A stretch of DNA of 64,000 nt, from positions 62,001 through 126,000 of the forward strand of contig NZ_JNWK01000010.1 of assembly GCF_000716445.1 (NCBI RefSeq). Reading direction: 5' to 3'. Of the stretch, positions 52,031 to 62,379 are shown in pieces (within the stretch, counting starts at the first letter, position 1; each line of letters starts with the position of its first letter). The stretch is from Streptomyces wedmorensis (lineage in GTDB: Bacteria; Actinomycetota; Actinomycetes; Streptomycetales; Streptomycetaceae). Position numbers and translations under genes: made by a program. The notes under the pieces were generated by a model that was not told the origin of the DNA, did not search any database, and saw only the letters and a list, made by a program, of their open reading frames with translations.

Positions 52031-52976
52031 GGGCGAACGTCCGCCGGTACTCGCTCGGAGTGGTGCCGAGGATCCGCTGGAAGTGGAGCCGCAGATTCGC
52101 TCCGGTGCCGAGGCCCGTGTCGGCTGCGATCTGCTCGACCCCGCGCTCGGAACGTTCCAGCAGCTCACGGGCCATGTCGATGCGTGCCCGCATGACCCAC
52201 TGCATGGGCGTGTACCCCGTGTCCTCGGCGAACCGACGGGAGAAGGTGCGCGCCGACACCGCCGCGTGCCGGGCGAGGATCTCCAGCGTGAGGGGCTCGC
52301 CCAGGTGGTGCAGGGCCCATTCGCGGGTGGCGGCGAACCGCTCGCCGAGCGGCTCGGGCACGCTGCGGGGCACGTACTGGGCCTGACCGCCGCTGCGGTA
52401 GGGGGCCGCGACGAGGCGACGGGCCGCGTGGTTCGACGCGGCCACGCCGAACTCCGCGCGCAGGATGTGCAGGCACAGGTCGATGCCCGAGGCGGCGCCG
52501 GCGGACGTCAGGACGCTGCCCTCGTCGACGAAGAGCACGTTCTCGTCGACCCTGATGAGAGGCCGCTTCGCCGCGAGCGCCCGTGTGTAGTGCCAGTGGG
52601 TGGTGGCCCGCCTGCCGTCGAGCAGGCCGGTGGCGGCCAGCGCGAAGGCGCCCGTCGAAATGGCTGCGAGCCGCGCCCCGCGCGCGTGCGCAGCGATCAG
52701 CGCCTCGACGACGGCCGCCGGCGGGTCCTCCCGGTCGGGGAACCGGTAGCCCGGCACGAAGACGATGTCGGCCCACGCGAGCGCGTCGAGGCCGTGGGCG
52801 ACCTGATAGGACAGGCCGTCGCCCCCGGCCACGACGCCGGGTTCCGCTCCGCACACCCGGACCTCGCACGGCATGCTCGCGCGGGTCGTGAACACCTGCG
52901 CGGGGATGCCCACGTCGAGCGGCTTCGCGCCCTCCAGTACGAGAACGGCGACACGGAGCAGACGAGAGGGAGGCAC
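52020..52976 (-). CDS. GlxA-type AraC regulator with DJ-1/PfpI domain
   Basis: A 318-residue regulator. The N-terminal part (about 8-185) is a DJ-1/PfpI-like domain (VAVLVLEGAKPLDVGIPAQVF; the usual nucleophile position reads ISTGAFALAA without Cys). The C-terminal part (about 215-315) is an AraC helix-turn-helix (LEILARHAAVSARTFSRRFA and a second HTH ending TPSEYRRTFA). Such proteins sense a ligand without peptidase activity. The GTG at 52976 is the best start before the first strand, though no strong ribosome site precedes it. It lies downstream of the VOC gene on the same strand, separated by two hairpins. Confidence 0.9.
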   Translation of the reverse strand: MPPSRLLRVAVLVLEGAKPLDVGIPAQVFTTRASMPCEVRVCGAEPGVVAGGDGLSYQVAHGLDALAWADIVFVPGYRFPDREDPPAAVVEALIAAHARGARLAAISTGAFALAATGLLDGRRATTHWHYTRALAAKRPLIRVDENVLFVDEGSVLTSAGAASGIDLCLHILRAEFGVAASNHAARRLVAAPYRSGGQAQYVPRSVPEPLGERFAATREWALHHLGEPLTLEILARHAAVSARTFSRRFAEDTGYTPMQWVMRARIDMARELLERSERGVEQIAADTGLGTGANLRLHFQRILGTTPSEYRRTFARGE

Positions 52977-53044
52977 GGACAAGAGCCTAGGCGGTGTCCT
53001 GTCGGTCGCGAGCCCGGCCCGATCGACCGGACACTCCCTACGCA

Positions 53045-53106
53045 CCGGACCGCGTCGCGCGGTCCGGCCGGGGGTGTCGTGCGGGTCGCGACGACACCCC
53101 GGCCGG
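53045..53106 (-). terminator. Two overlapping hairpins between VOC and GlxA-type genes
   Basis: CCGGACCGCG pairs with CGCGGTCCGG (53045-53067, 3-nt loop). An alternative stem formed by 53064-53080 and 53091-53106 (16 bp with one bulged G, 10-nt loop) overlaps its right arm, so the two cannot form together. This may be a terminator, or an attenuator-like switch. Confidence 0.6.
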
Positions 53107-53113
53107 TCAGGCC

Positions 53114-53488
53114 CTAGAGGTACGGCCGGGTGATCAGTTCGATCGCGTGGCCGGCGGGGTCCTTGAAGTAGACGCCCCGGCCGCCGTGCTCGGTGTTCGT
53201 CTCGCCGGGACGGCGCATCTGGGGGTCGGCCCAGTGCTCGATGTCGCCGTCGCAGAGCCGCTGATACGCCCGGTCGAAGAGCTCGTCGTCGATGAGGAAC
53301 GCGTAGTGCTGCATCTGGATCTCCACCGGGGGCTCGGCGAACTGGATCAGTACGCCGTCGGTGAGCTGGATGTTGATGAACGGGCCCCAGGAGGGTGCTT
53401 CGGGGAGTTCCAGGAGGTCGCGGTAGAACTGCGCCGATTCGTGGCGGTCCTTGGACGCGATGATGGTGTGGTTGAACGTGACGGTCAT
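53114..53488 (-). CDS. VOC superfamily (glyoxalase/dioxygenase-fold) protein
   Basis: A 124-residue VOC protein (MTVTFNHTIIASKDRHESAQ, FINIQLTDGVLIQFAEP, GRGVYFKDPAGHAIELITRPY). The expected metal-ligand positions are H8, near Q56/E59 and E117, consistent with one VOC module; the enzyme type (glyoxalase, dioxygenase, fosfomycin-type) cannot be told. I chose the ATG at 53488; the longer in-frame extension is Arg/Ser-rich and unlike any VOC N-terminus. It is the gene upstream of the GlxA-type regulator. Confidence 0.9.
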   Translation of the reverse strand: MTVTFNHTIIASKDRHESAQFYRDLLELPEAPSWGPFINIQLTDGVLIQFAEPPVEIQMQHYAFLIDDELFDRAYQRLCDGDIEHWADPQMRRPGETNTEHGGRGVYFKDPAGHAIELITRPYL

Positions 53489-53734
53489 GTGGTCGGCCTC
53501 GCTGTTGTTCGACACGGAACGGGATCTCGAAGTGCCTGCGCACTGGGAGGTCCGCGTGCCGAACCGAGGGGGTGCCTTGCGCGCACCCTGGGGGCGGTCA
53601 GCCCTCCACCGGATAGCCCGTCTGTGCATGGCGAGTCGCCGGTCCGGTGTTCATACGGGTGACGCTACTTGATCACGCAGGGAAGCGACAAGGGCGTTTT
53701 CGAGCCGCCCGCCCTCGTCGCTTCTCCGCGTGCG

Positions 53735-56700
53735 TCACGTGAGCGCGTGGAGCACGCCCTGGGCCCTCGCCGTGAGTTCCGCCGCCTCGGGACCTTCGTA
53801 CGAGCCGAGTTCGGCGACACACGCCGTCATGCGGGCGACGGCGTCCTCCGCGCGGCCCAGCTCCTCCTCCGTCCACGCCGCGTAGGCCAGGCACTGGAAG
53901 CGCTCGGCCAGGGCGTCCGTCCCGAACGTCGCGTAGAGGCCGGCCGCCCGGTCCAGAAGGGTGACGACCTGTTCACGGATCGCGCGCGCCTCGGACGAGG
54001 TCGTGGCCTCGGCCTCCCCCGCGCCGGATTCCTCGTCCTCGTGCTCGTGCCGGTCCTCGGGCAGGGTGTCCTGGAGGAGTCGGGCCAGCTGCTGCCAGGT
54101 CTGAGCCTGCTCGTACCGCAGGGCGGGCTCGTCGGAACCGTCGACGACGGACGCGGCTTGTTCCATCAGGGCACGCGCGCGGACCGGACCGTCTTCGGTC
54201 GACTCGTCGTCCACGGCCAGCCAGGCCAGCGAACGCAGCAGCCGGGCCTCCGCCGTCGGGTTGCCTCCGGTCCGGCGCCACAGTTCGAGGGACCGCTCGT
54301 AGGCGGCTTCGGCCTCGCGGGTCAGTCGTGCGGCGGCGAGGGCCTCTCCGGCGGAGTGGGCGAGGCCGGCCTCGAACCCGGGCTCGTCCCAGCCCTTGGC
54401 CGTCTCGGCGGCCAGCAGGTACTGCTCGGCGGCCGCATGCGGGTCGTGCAGCTCCCGCAGGAGCCCACCGAGCATCTCCCTCGCCTGTACGCCTTCGGGC
54501 TCGCCCTGCTCCAGGAGGTCGGGCAGCGCGGACTGGAGCACCTCCGCCGCCTCTGCGGTCCGCTCGGCCGCGGCGTAGGCCCGGGCGAGGAGCAGGCGCG
54601 CCCTGGCCCCCGCGGTCGCCTCGAGTCCGGCCTGGTCGAGCCAGTGCGTCGCGTCGAGGGCGTGCAGGACCGCCTCCTGGGCGCCGTCGCGGCCCTGGCG
54701 CAGGAGGACGTCCGCGAGGGTGAGCCGTACGCCGGCCTGCTCGGCCCCGTCGGTCAGTTCGGCGGCGTGGCCGAGGGCGGCACGGGCCTCGGACTCGGCG
54801 GCGGCGAGGTCGCCGTGTGCGGCCAGGACGCTCGCCCGCAGCGCCAGCGGCTCCACCGCGTCCCACGGCTGGTCGGCCGCGATCAGCCGTCCTGCCGCCG
54901 AGGCCAGCAGGATGCCCGCCCGGTCGAGGTCGTGCTCCTCCAGGGCCAGCCTGGCGAGCGTCACTTCGCTGTCGGCGATCAGGTCGGCGATGCCGCCCGC
55001 TCCGGCGGTGCGGGCGGCGGGCTCGTCACCGTGCTCCGCGACGAGGCGTGCGAGTGCGGCACCCAGGTGCGCCGTCCCCGAGGGCGGCGCGGCCTCGTCC
55101 GCGGCCCGCTCGCTCAGGTGTGTCCCGATGCGGAGGGTGGCGAGTTCGGCCGCGAGGAGGCGTCGGGTGCGCTCCGGGTCGGTGTCGTCCAGCTCCCGGG
55201 CCGCTTCGGTCGCGGCCGCGAGCAGGGCCCGTATCTCCTCGGGTTCGGCGCCGTGCCGGGCCGCGCATCCGGCGACGCCGAGCTCCGCGTGGGCTGCCCT
55301 GCCGAGGTGTCCGGCGGCCCGGTAGGCCGCGGCCGCCTCGACGTACAGGTCGGCGGCCTTCGGGTCCTCGGCCTGAGCGGCGAGGACGGCCCGGTGGGCG
55401 AGCAGGTCCGCGGCGAGCTCCGGGTCGGCGTCGGTCGTGGCTTCTCCCCCGGCCGCGGCGAGCTCGGCCACCTCGGCCCACAGCCTGTCGGCGGACGGGT
55501 GCCCCTGCTGCCGGGCCGTGCGGGCGTGGGCGAGGAGCGCGGGGAAGTCGGGCTCGGCCGGGGCGGGTGCGGCGCCCCGCGCGGCACGATCGTCCTGGAC
55601 GCCCGCGTCCTGCCCGGGGCGCGGGGCGGGGAGGGCCGCCGACACCAGCCGCACGTTGCGGACGCCCAGGGGGAGGGTGTCGGTCACGGGCCGGCGGGCG
55701 ATCCGGTCGACGAGCCGCTGGGAGACGAGGGATGTCCCGTTGCGGGCGTCGAAACGGGCGGCGATGTCGGTGGCTTCGCCGTACAGGAGGTCGTACAGCT
55801 CCCGTGCGGTGCGGTGCGTGCCCGCGTAGGAGACGGTGGGCCGGTCCCCGTGCCCCAGGTCGGTGAGCCTGCGGAGCAGGACGAGGACGCCGCCGGAGAA
55901 CTCCATCTGCGACTCGACGTCGGCGAGTGGGCCGAGGTGGGCTGCGTGTTCGGCGAGGATCTCCAGGCCGCGCGACTCGTTGCCGGTGAGGGCGCAGAAC
56001 TCGATGTGTTCGCCGACCGAGCGGAGCAGGCTCTCCTTGCCCCGGGCCATGCGGTAGCCGCGGAGGTGGTACGAGCGGGCCTCGTCGGTGCGGCCGAGGC
56101 GGACCAGCGGGAGCAGGGCGTGGGCGAGCACCCGGTGGGGCTCCTCCATGCAGGACATGCCGTCGGCGAGGACCGGCTGCCACACCTCGATCGCCTTGGC
56201 GTCGTCGCCCTTCCGGGCCCAGTACCAGCCCTGGGTGTTGATCTCGCAGGCGTGGCAGTCGCTCATGGCGTCGCGGTCGGCGGCCGCCCAGCCGGTGATG
56301 GCGCGCTCGGTCCTGGCCTCGTCGCCGATGGCGTCGGCGAGGTGGAACTCGGCCTGCCGGACGGCCCGTTCGCTGTAGCCGGCCAGCCGGTAACGGCGTT
56401 CCATGTCGGTCAGCCAGCCGTCCACCGCGGTGAGCGGGATCTCGGGGGACTCGACGATCCGGCCGGCCACCCATTTGAAGCGCCAGAAGAGCCGGTGGAC
56501 CTCGTGGGAGGCGAAGGAGCCGGGGTCGCGGTCGTACTCCTGGAGCAGCCGGGCGAAGGGGACGACCATCTTGGTGCGTTCGGCGCTGTACTCGTAGGCC
56601 TCGATCTGGCAGACGAGCGCGGCGCGGAAGAGCTGCCGGTCGCCGGTGGCCTCGGCGGCGGCGCCGAGCGTCTCGGCGTGGACGTTGCGCGCGGCTCCGT

Positions 56701-56761
56701 AGGGCGCCCTGGCGTTCTCGGCGAGGCCGCGGCGGATCTCCTCGGATGTCATCGTGGTCAC
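53735..56761 (-). CDS. Large TPR protein coupled to the Hsp90 homologue
   Basis: A 1008-residue cytosolic protein, almost entirely alpha-helical. The N-terminal third (about 1-350) has long helical repeats, and from about 400 to the end TPR-like repeats are plain (AEQYLLAAETAKGWDEPGFE, YERSLELWRRTGGNPTAEAR). An acidic low-complexity stretch (EDRHEHEDEESGAGEAEA) lies near 910-930. The GTG at 56761 overlaps the Hsp90 stop by four bases (GTGA), so it is translationally coupled; an ATG at 56752 is an alternative. TPR proteins commonly serve as Hsp90 co-chaperones in eukaryotes; a paired bacterial version is a reasonable reading. Function is not known. Confidence 0.85.
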   Translation of the reverse strand: MTTMTSEEIRRGLAENARAPYGAARNVHAETLGAAAEATGDRQLFRAALVCQIEAYEYSAERTKMVVPFARLLQEYDRDPGSFASHEVHRLFWRFKWVAGRIVESPEIPLTAVDGWLTDMERRYRLAGYSERAVRQAEFHLADAIGDEARTERAITGWAAADRDAMSDCHACEINTQGWYWARKGDDAKAIEVWQPVLADGMSCMEEPHRVLAHALLPLVRLGRTDEARSYHLRGYRMARGKESLLRSVGEHIEFCALTGNESRGLEILAEHAAHLGPLADVESQMEFSGGVLVLLRRLTDLGHGDRPTVSYAGTHRTARELYDLLYGEATDIAARFDARNGTSLVSQRLVDRIARRPVTDTLPLGVRNVRLVSAALPAPRPGQDAGVQDDRAARGAAPAPAEPDFPALLAHARTARQQGHPSADRLWAEVAELAAAGGEATTDADPELAADLLAHRAVLAAQAEDPKAADLYVEAAAAYRAAGHLGRAAHAELGVAGCAARHGAEPEEIRALLAAATEAARELDDTDPERTRRLLAAELATLRIGTHLSERAADEAAPPSGTAHLGAALARLVAEHGDEPAARTAGAGGIADLIADSEVTLARLALEEHDLDRAGILLASAAGRLIAADQPWDAVEPLALRASVLAAHGDLAAAESEARAALGHAAELTDGAEQAGVRLTLADVLLRQGRDGAQEAVLHALDATHWLDQAGLEATAGARARLLLARAYAAAERTAEAAEVLQSALPDLLEQGEPEGVQAREMLGGLLRELHDPHAAAEQYLLAAETAKGWDEPGFEAGLAHSAGEALAAARLTREAEAAYERSLELWRRTGGNPTAEARLLRSLAWLAVDDESTEDGPVRARALMEQAASVVDGSDEPALRYEQAQTWQQLARLLQDTLPEDRHEHEDEESGAGEAEATTSSEARAIREQVVTLLDRAAGLYATFGTDALAERFQCLAYAAWTEEELGRAEDAVARMTACVAELGSYEGPEAAELTARAQGVLHALT

Positions 56762-58623
56762 GGCTGGTTCTCCTCGGTGCTCGCGGGGGCGGTCGGGTGG
56801 GTGGCCCATTCCAGGAGCCCGAGGAAGGCCCGGTTGAGCAGGGTGGAGTCGGCGGGGCGCAGGGGCCGCTGGGACATCAGCAGGGCCTGGCCGTAGAGGG
56901 ACTCGACGGCGGTGCCGGTGAGTTCGGCGTCGGGCAGGCCGGCGATCCGGCGGATCAGCGGGTTGTTGTGGTTGAGGACGAGCCGGGCGCGGGGTGCCGC
57001 GCCGCGCAGCGAGCCGAGGATGTCGCTCCACAGCGAGTCGGCGTTCTCCTGGGCGGTGGCCCGGTCGCGTTCCTGCCGTGCCTGGCGGTCGTCGAGGTAC
57101 AGCGCGGGCACGCCCACCGGCTGGAAGGCGCGCAGCGCCACGTCGCAGCCGTGTGGGTCGAGGCGGGTGCGGGCGGTGGCGAGGAAGGGGGCGAGGGCCA
57201 GCTCGGCGGCGGTGGGCACCGGGTCGAGGCGGTCGGTGACGGCGCCGGCGTCGAGTTCGGTGACCTTCACCCCGGGCCGCACGGTGGGCAGCAGGGCGAG
57301 CAGCTCGGCGTCGTAGGTGTAGCCGGCGTTGACGACGCCGAGGCCGTGGGCGGCGGCGATCGGGGCGATCTGCCGGAACTCCTCGACGGTCCGGGTGAAG
57401 TGGATCTCGTCGTGGGCGGCGGCGAACTCCTCCAGGCCCACGTCTCCGTCGCTGGTCTCGAAGGGGAGCCAGGGCAGCATGAGCTCGAAGAGCTCGGTGT
57501 CGTGGCGCGCCAGGGACTTCACGCCGAGGTGGTGGACGCCCAGGAAGGCGGAGAGTCGCCGCGGGTCGCCGGCGGCGAGTTCGGCCAGCCACTGCCGGAT
57601 GCGGGCGCCGAGCGCCTCGCGGACGGCGGCGAGGGTCTCGTCGTCGTACAGGTTCTCCCGCGAGGCGGTGGGGCGCAGCGTGTCCGTGTCCACGACGGCC
57701 CGTACGAAGAAGGCCCATTCGGGCAGCAGGTTGCTCGCGTGGTCGGTGAGCAGCATGCCCTTGAGGTAGGTGCGGTGTCCCGCCTTGTGGGCGGGGCTGG
57801 TCGCCTCCGGGAGCACGTACGCCACTCCGCGTACCCCGGCGACCGGGAGGTCGAGGTCGATGGTGTCGAGCGGGGTGAACCCGAAGACCTGGGCGCAGTG
57901 GCCGGCGAGCGCCACGCGGCGGGAGGCCGGGGTGGGGTGGGGGCGGTCCCAGGCGGCCGGGCGGTCGGTGACCGTGCGCTCGACGGCGTCCGGACCGGCG
58001 AAGGTGATGTCGTACGGGAGGAGGGAGCCGAAGTCGCGGGCGAGTTCCTCGACGCGCGACGGCTCCGTCCATTCGCCGACGCCGGGGCGTGCCTCCAGGT
58101 GGACGGTCGTGCCGGGCTCGGGACGGGCTTCGTCGGGCAGGGTCCTGACCGTGTACGAGCCGTCGTCGGAGGCGAGCCACTCGACCGGTGCGGCCCACGG
58201 GGTGCGGGCGGAGCGGGTGACGACCCTGATCCGTCGTGCGACCACGAAGCAGGCCAGCAGGCCGATGCCGAACTGGCCGAGGAACTCGCGCCGGGCGGAC
58301 TCGATGCCGTGCTCCCCGCCGCGCTTGGAGCTGCGGCCGATGGTGGCGAGGAGGGTGTGCACCTCGTCGGTGGTCAGTCCGATGCCGCTGTCCTCGATGG
58401 ACACGGTGCCGTCGGCGGCGCGGAGCCGGATGCGGATCTCCGCGACCGGGTCGAGGGCCTGGCGGGCGGTGACGGCGTCCACGGCGTTCTGCAGGAGCTC
58501 GCGGACGTACACCCGGGGGCTGGAGTAGAGATGGTGGGACAGCAGGTCGACGAGTCCTCGCAGGTCGACCTGGAACGTGCCGGCGTCCGGGGTCCGCTCG
58601 TCGTCCGGGGTCGCGGAAGTCAT
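56758..58623 (-). CDS. htpG: Hsp90 family chaperone (HtpG-like)
   Basis: A 621-residue Hsp90 homologue. The GHKL ATPase motifs are VRELLQNAVDAV (E42 and N46), DSGIGL (78-83) and GQFGIG (116-121), so ATP binding should be kept. The middle domain (about 225-480) and dimerisation domain follow (ENADSLWSDILGSLRG, LVLNHNNPLIRRI). It is close to HtpG in length, but the C-terminus ends ASTEENQP without an MEEVD tail. HtpG aids folding of selected clients. The ATG at 58623 follows GAGGTGATGCACC. It is followed by the TPR gene with a GTGA overlap, which suggests the TPR protein is its partner. Confidence 0.93.
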   Translation of the reverse strand: MTSATPDDERTPDAGTFQVDLRGLVDLLSHHLYSSPRVYVRELLQNAVDAVTARQALDPVAEIRIRLRAADGTVSIEDSGIGLTTDEVHTLLATIGRSSKRGGEHGIESARREFLGQFGIGLLACFVVARRIRVVTRSARTPWAAPVEWLASDDGSYTVRTLPDEARPEPGTTVHLEARPGVGEWTEPSRVEELARDFGSLLPYDITFAGPDAVERTVTDRPAAWDRPHPTPASRRVALAGHCAQVFGFTPLDTIDLDLPVAGVRGVAYVLPEATSPAHKAGHRTYLKGMLLTDHASNLLPEWAFFVRAVVDTDTLRPTASRENLYDDETLAAVREALGARIRQWLAELAAGDPRRLSAFLGVHHLGVKSLARHDTELFELMLPWLPFETSDGDVGLEEFAAAHDEIHFTRTVEEFRQIAPIAAAHGLGVVNAGYTYDAELLALLPTVRPGVKVTELDAGAVTDRLDPVPTAAELALAPFLATARTRLDPHGCDVALRAFQPVGVPALYLDDRQARQERDRATAQENADSLWSDILGSLRGAAPRARLVLNHNNPLIRRIAGLPDAELTGTAVESLYGQALLMSQRPLRPADSTLLNRAFLGLLEWATHPTAPASTEENQP

Positions 58624-58751
58624 GGTGCATCACCTCGTGTGCGCATGGTGGGACAGGCGACCTCGAGGACCCCCCCCTCATAGATCGCGAACGGAGCACA
58701 GCCTAGGGGCGACCTCTGACAAGTGCGCGAGAGATATGCCCGGCCCCGTGC

Positions 58752-59816
58752 TCACGCGTCCGTCGCCCCCCTGGCCTCGCGCAACGCCGTGTGGACGGAC
58801 CAGACGACCGAGACCAGCGGAACGGCCACCACGGCGCCGACGATGCCCGCGGCGATCGACCCGGCGATGACCGAGATGGCCACCACGAGCGGGTGCAGCC
58901 GCACGGCCCAGCTCATGACGAGCGGGTGGAGCAGATGGCCTTCGATCTGGCCGATCACCACGATGAGGGCGACGACGACGGCCGCCACCAGGGGCCCCTG
59001 GGAGGCGAGCGCGACGACGGCGGCGACGGCGAGGGCGATGGGCGAGCCGATCAGCGGGACGAAGGCGGCCAGGAACTCCAGGAGGGCGAGCGGGACCGCG
59101 AGGGGGACTCCTAGGAGCCACAGCGCGAGGCCGACGAGCACCGCGTTGATGGCGGCGACCAGCACGATCCCGTGCGTGTACCCGGTGAACGTGCGCCAGG
59201 CCGCACGCCCTCCGATGCCCACTCGACCGCGCACCGACCTGGGCAACTGCTCCTGGAACCATCGCCACTGGCGGTCCCCCGAGTGGACGAAGAACACCGC
59301 GCAGAACAGTGCGAGTGCCAGCGTCGTGAGCACGGCGACGACGTGACCGGCCCCGCTCAGTGCCGTGCTGACCAGGGTCGACCGGTGGCTGGACAGGAAC
59401 GAGCCGATCCGGGACTGGAGGTCGGAGAGCGCTCCCGGGTCGAGCCGGAACGGCGGCCGCTCCAGCCAGTCCTCGATCCGGCCGATCCCCACCCGGAACT
59501 CGCGCACCAGCGTGGTCCGCTCGCCCGCCACGGCCTCCCCCATCAGGGCGAGCACCCCGAGGACCAGCGCGATGCTGCCGATCAGGGTGAGGGCGACCGC
59601 CAGTGGCCGGGGCAGTCCCCTGGCGACCACGTCGGCGACGGGGCGCAGCAGCGCGGTGACGACCAGGCCCAGGAAGACCGCCACGCCGATCTCGTGGAAG
59701 CGGCCGAGCACCGCGAACAGGCTGTACACGAGCAGGCCGACGACGAGCACGCGCCAGGCGTAGGCGGCGGCCGTGCGGAGGAAGGGGGTCACCGTCGGTG
59801 GTGTGCCTGGTTGCAT
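58752..59816 (-). CDS. AI-2E family transporter (YdiK/PerM-like permease)
   Basis: A 354-residue membrane protein with about eight hydrophobic segments and the family pattern FLGLVVTALLRPVADVVARG near the N-terminus and LIGSPIALAVAAVVALAS / LVVIGQIEGHLLHPLVMSWAV in the second half. The AI-2E family is linked to export or exchange of small solutes; quorum-signal export is only one proposed role. I chose the ATG at 59816 (MQPGTPPTVTP), because the longer extension is not membrane-like. Downstream of it on the same strand lies the Hsp90 gene after 128 bases; no operon is evident. Confidence 0.9.
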   Translation of the reverse strand: MQPGTPPTVTPFLRTAAAYAWRVLVVGLLVYSLFAVLGRFHEIGVAVFLGLVVTALLRPVADVVARGLPRPLAVALTLIGSIALVLGVLALMGEAVAGERTTLVREFRVGIGRIEDWLERPPFRLDPGALSDLQSRIGSFLSSHRSTLVSTALSGAGHVVAVLTTLALALFCAVFFVHSGDRQWRWFQEQLPRSVRGRVGIGGRAAWRTFTGYTHGIVLVAAINAVLVGLALWLLGVPLAVPLALLEFLAAFVPLIGSPIALAVAAVVALASQGPLVAAVVVALIVVIGQIEGHLLHPLVMSWAVRLHPLVVAISVIAGSIAAGIVGAVVAVPLVSVVWSVHTALREARGATDA

Positions 59817-59881
59817 GGCGTACGACGTACCACCCGCGGCCCACCGGGCCACGCCCCGGCACCGACATTCGCCCGACCGGG

Positions 59882-59918
59882 GCCCGCCCCGCACCCACGG
59901 CGACGGGGCGGGGCGGGC
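59882..59918 (-). terminator. Terminator between secreted hydrolase and AI-2E gene
   Basis: GCCCGCCCCG (59882-59891) pairs with CGGGGCGGGC (59909-59918) across a 17-nt loop, 31 bases after the stop of the secreted hydrolase on the minus strand. Confidence 0.6.
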
Positions 59919-59948
59919 GGACCTGTCGGCCGTCGGTCCGTCGGTCCG

Positions 59949-60818
59949 TCAGGGCGTGGTGCCCGGGATCTGCTGTGCCTTGGTGTTGCGGTCCCATCCC
60001 GAGAACAGGTCGCCGTCGGCGCAGTAGGTGCAGCCGGGGCCGAAGAACATTCCGCGGGCGTTCTCGTCGCCGAGGAGCCAGAAGCGCAGCCAGGCGGTGG
60101 TCGGGGCGCGGAAGTCGCCGCCGTCGCCGATGGAGGCGAGGTGTCCGGCGCCGCGGATCTCGCCGTACACGGAGGGCACGTGGTCGGAGTCCCGGTGGAA
60201 GGCCTTGACCAGGGCCGGCCACACGGTCAGGTCGTTCTGGCCGGCCAGGTAGAAGACGGGTTCGTCCATCAGGTCGGGGTCGGCCAGCGGCCCGGGCTGG
60301 ATGGGGACGGCGGTGTCGACGCGCGGGTCGATCGCGGCGTTGATCGCGGCCGCGCCGCCCTGCGAGTGGCCGGCGGAGGCGATGTGGTCGAGGTCGACCT
60401 TCCCGTGGAACCGGCTGGCGCTGTCCGCGTTCCGGTGCTCCAGGACGTCGATCCCGGCGCGCATGCTGAGCGCGAAGTTGGACGTGGGGGTGTTGGCGGC
60501 GGCGACGATGAAGCCCTGGCTCGCCCAGTGCCGCAGGAGGGAGCTGTAGATGCCGGGGACGGCGCCGGTGCCGTTGCCCCAGATGATCACCGGGTGCAGT
60601 TCGCCGCGCTGCCCCATGTTCCGCGGGTGGTAGAAGGTGTGCACGGCCTCGATGTCGACGTCCACCTCGTAGGGGCCGGGCGAGCCCCAGTCGGTGCCGA
60701 CCGACGGAATCGCGCCGGTCGTCTCCTCGGCCGCGGCGGCGGTTCCCGGCGCGGCGTTCAAGGCCGTCACGACGGCGAGCAGCAGGCCGCCCAGTGCGCG
60801 GCCCCATTTCCCTGACAT
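59949..60818 (-). CDS. Secreted alpha/beta hydrolase (cutinase/PETase-like)
   Basis: A 289-residue exported hydrolase. The signal peptide spans about 1-30 (LLLAVVTALNAAPGTAAAA). The nucleophile elbow is GHSQGG with S152, and the oxyanion strand VIIWGNGTGA and the late His in GAGHLASIGD are consistent with a serine esterase. The layout resembles poly(ethylene terephthalate)/cutinase-type lipases of actinomycetes, but the substrate is not shown by sequence alone. The ATG at 60818 follows AAAGGAGTTCCT. Two Cys near the end (GCTYC) could pair. It is divergent from the class C beta-lactamase-fold hydrolase. Confidence 0.87.
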   Translation of the reverse strand: MSGKWGRALGGLLLAVVTALNAAPGTAAAAEETTGAIPSVGTDWGSPGPYEVDVDIEAVHTFYHPRNMGQRGELHPVIIWGNGTGAVPGIYSSLLRHWASQGFIVAAANTPTSNFALSMRAGIDVLEHRNADSASRFHGKVDLDHIASAGHSQGGAAAINAAIDPRVDTAVPIQPGPLADPDLMDEPVFYLAGQNDLTVWPALVKAFHRDSDHVPSVYGEIRGAGHLASIGDGGDFRAPTTAWLRFWLLGDENARGMFFGPGCTYCADGDLFSGWDRNTKAQQIPGTTP

Positions 60819-61052
60819 AGGAACTCCTTTACGGATCCGGCACGTTGCGCGTCCTCGCAAGCGTGACCAGCGCAATGATCGAGCCGGGCGGCGCGCCTGT
60901 CTGTCCGCAGGAGCCCAGACCTGCCGGAGCCGGGTTGGGCGTCTGCCCAAGCGGGGTGCGCGAGCCTGCTCCGGAACGGCGACCTCCGAAACCCGTCGGC
61001 CCGCGTCAGGAACCGATCTCGGTCGTTGGCACTCATGATCCATGCCGAATGA

Positions 61053-62360
<1,308 letters not shown>

Positions 62361-62379
62361 CCGGGCCGGCCTCCCGGTA

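Noticed and set aside
58600..58623. A further upstream start for the Hsp90 gene
   Set aside because: The ATG at 58623 has a ribosome site (GAGGTGAT) and gives the usual N-terminus before the ATPase domain.
59427..59440. Second copy of the GGGAGAGCGCTCTCCC operator
   Set aside because: The GGAGAGCGCTCCC here is imperfect and lies deep inside the AI-2E coding region.
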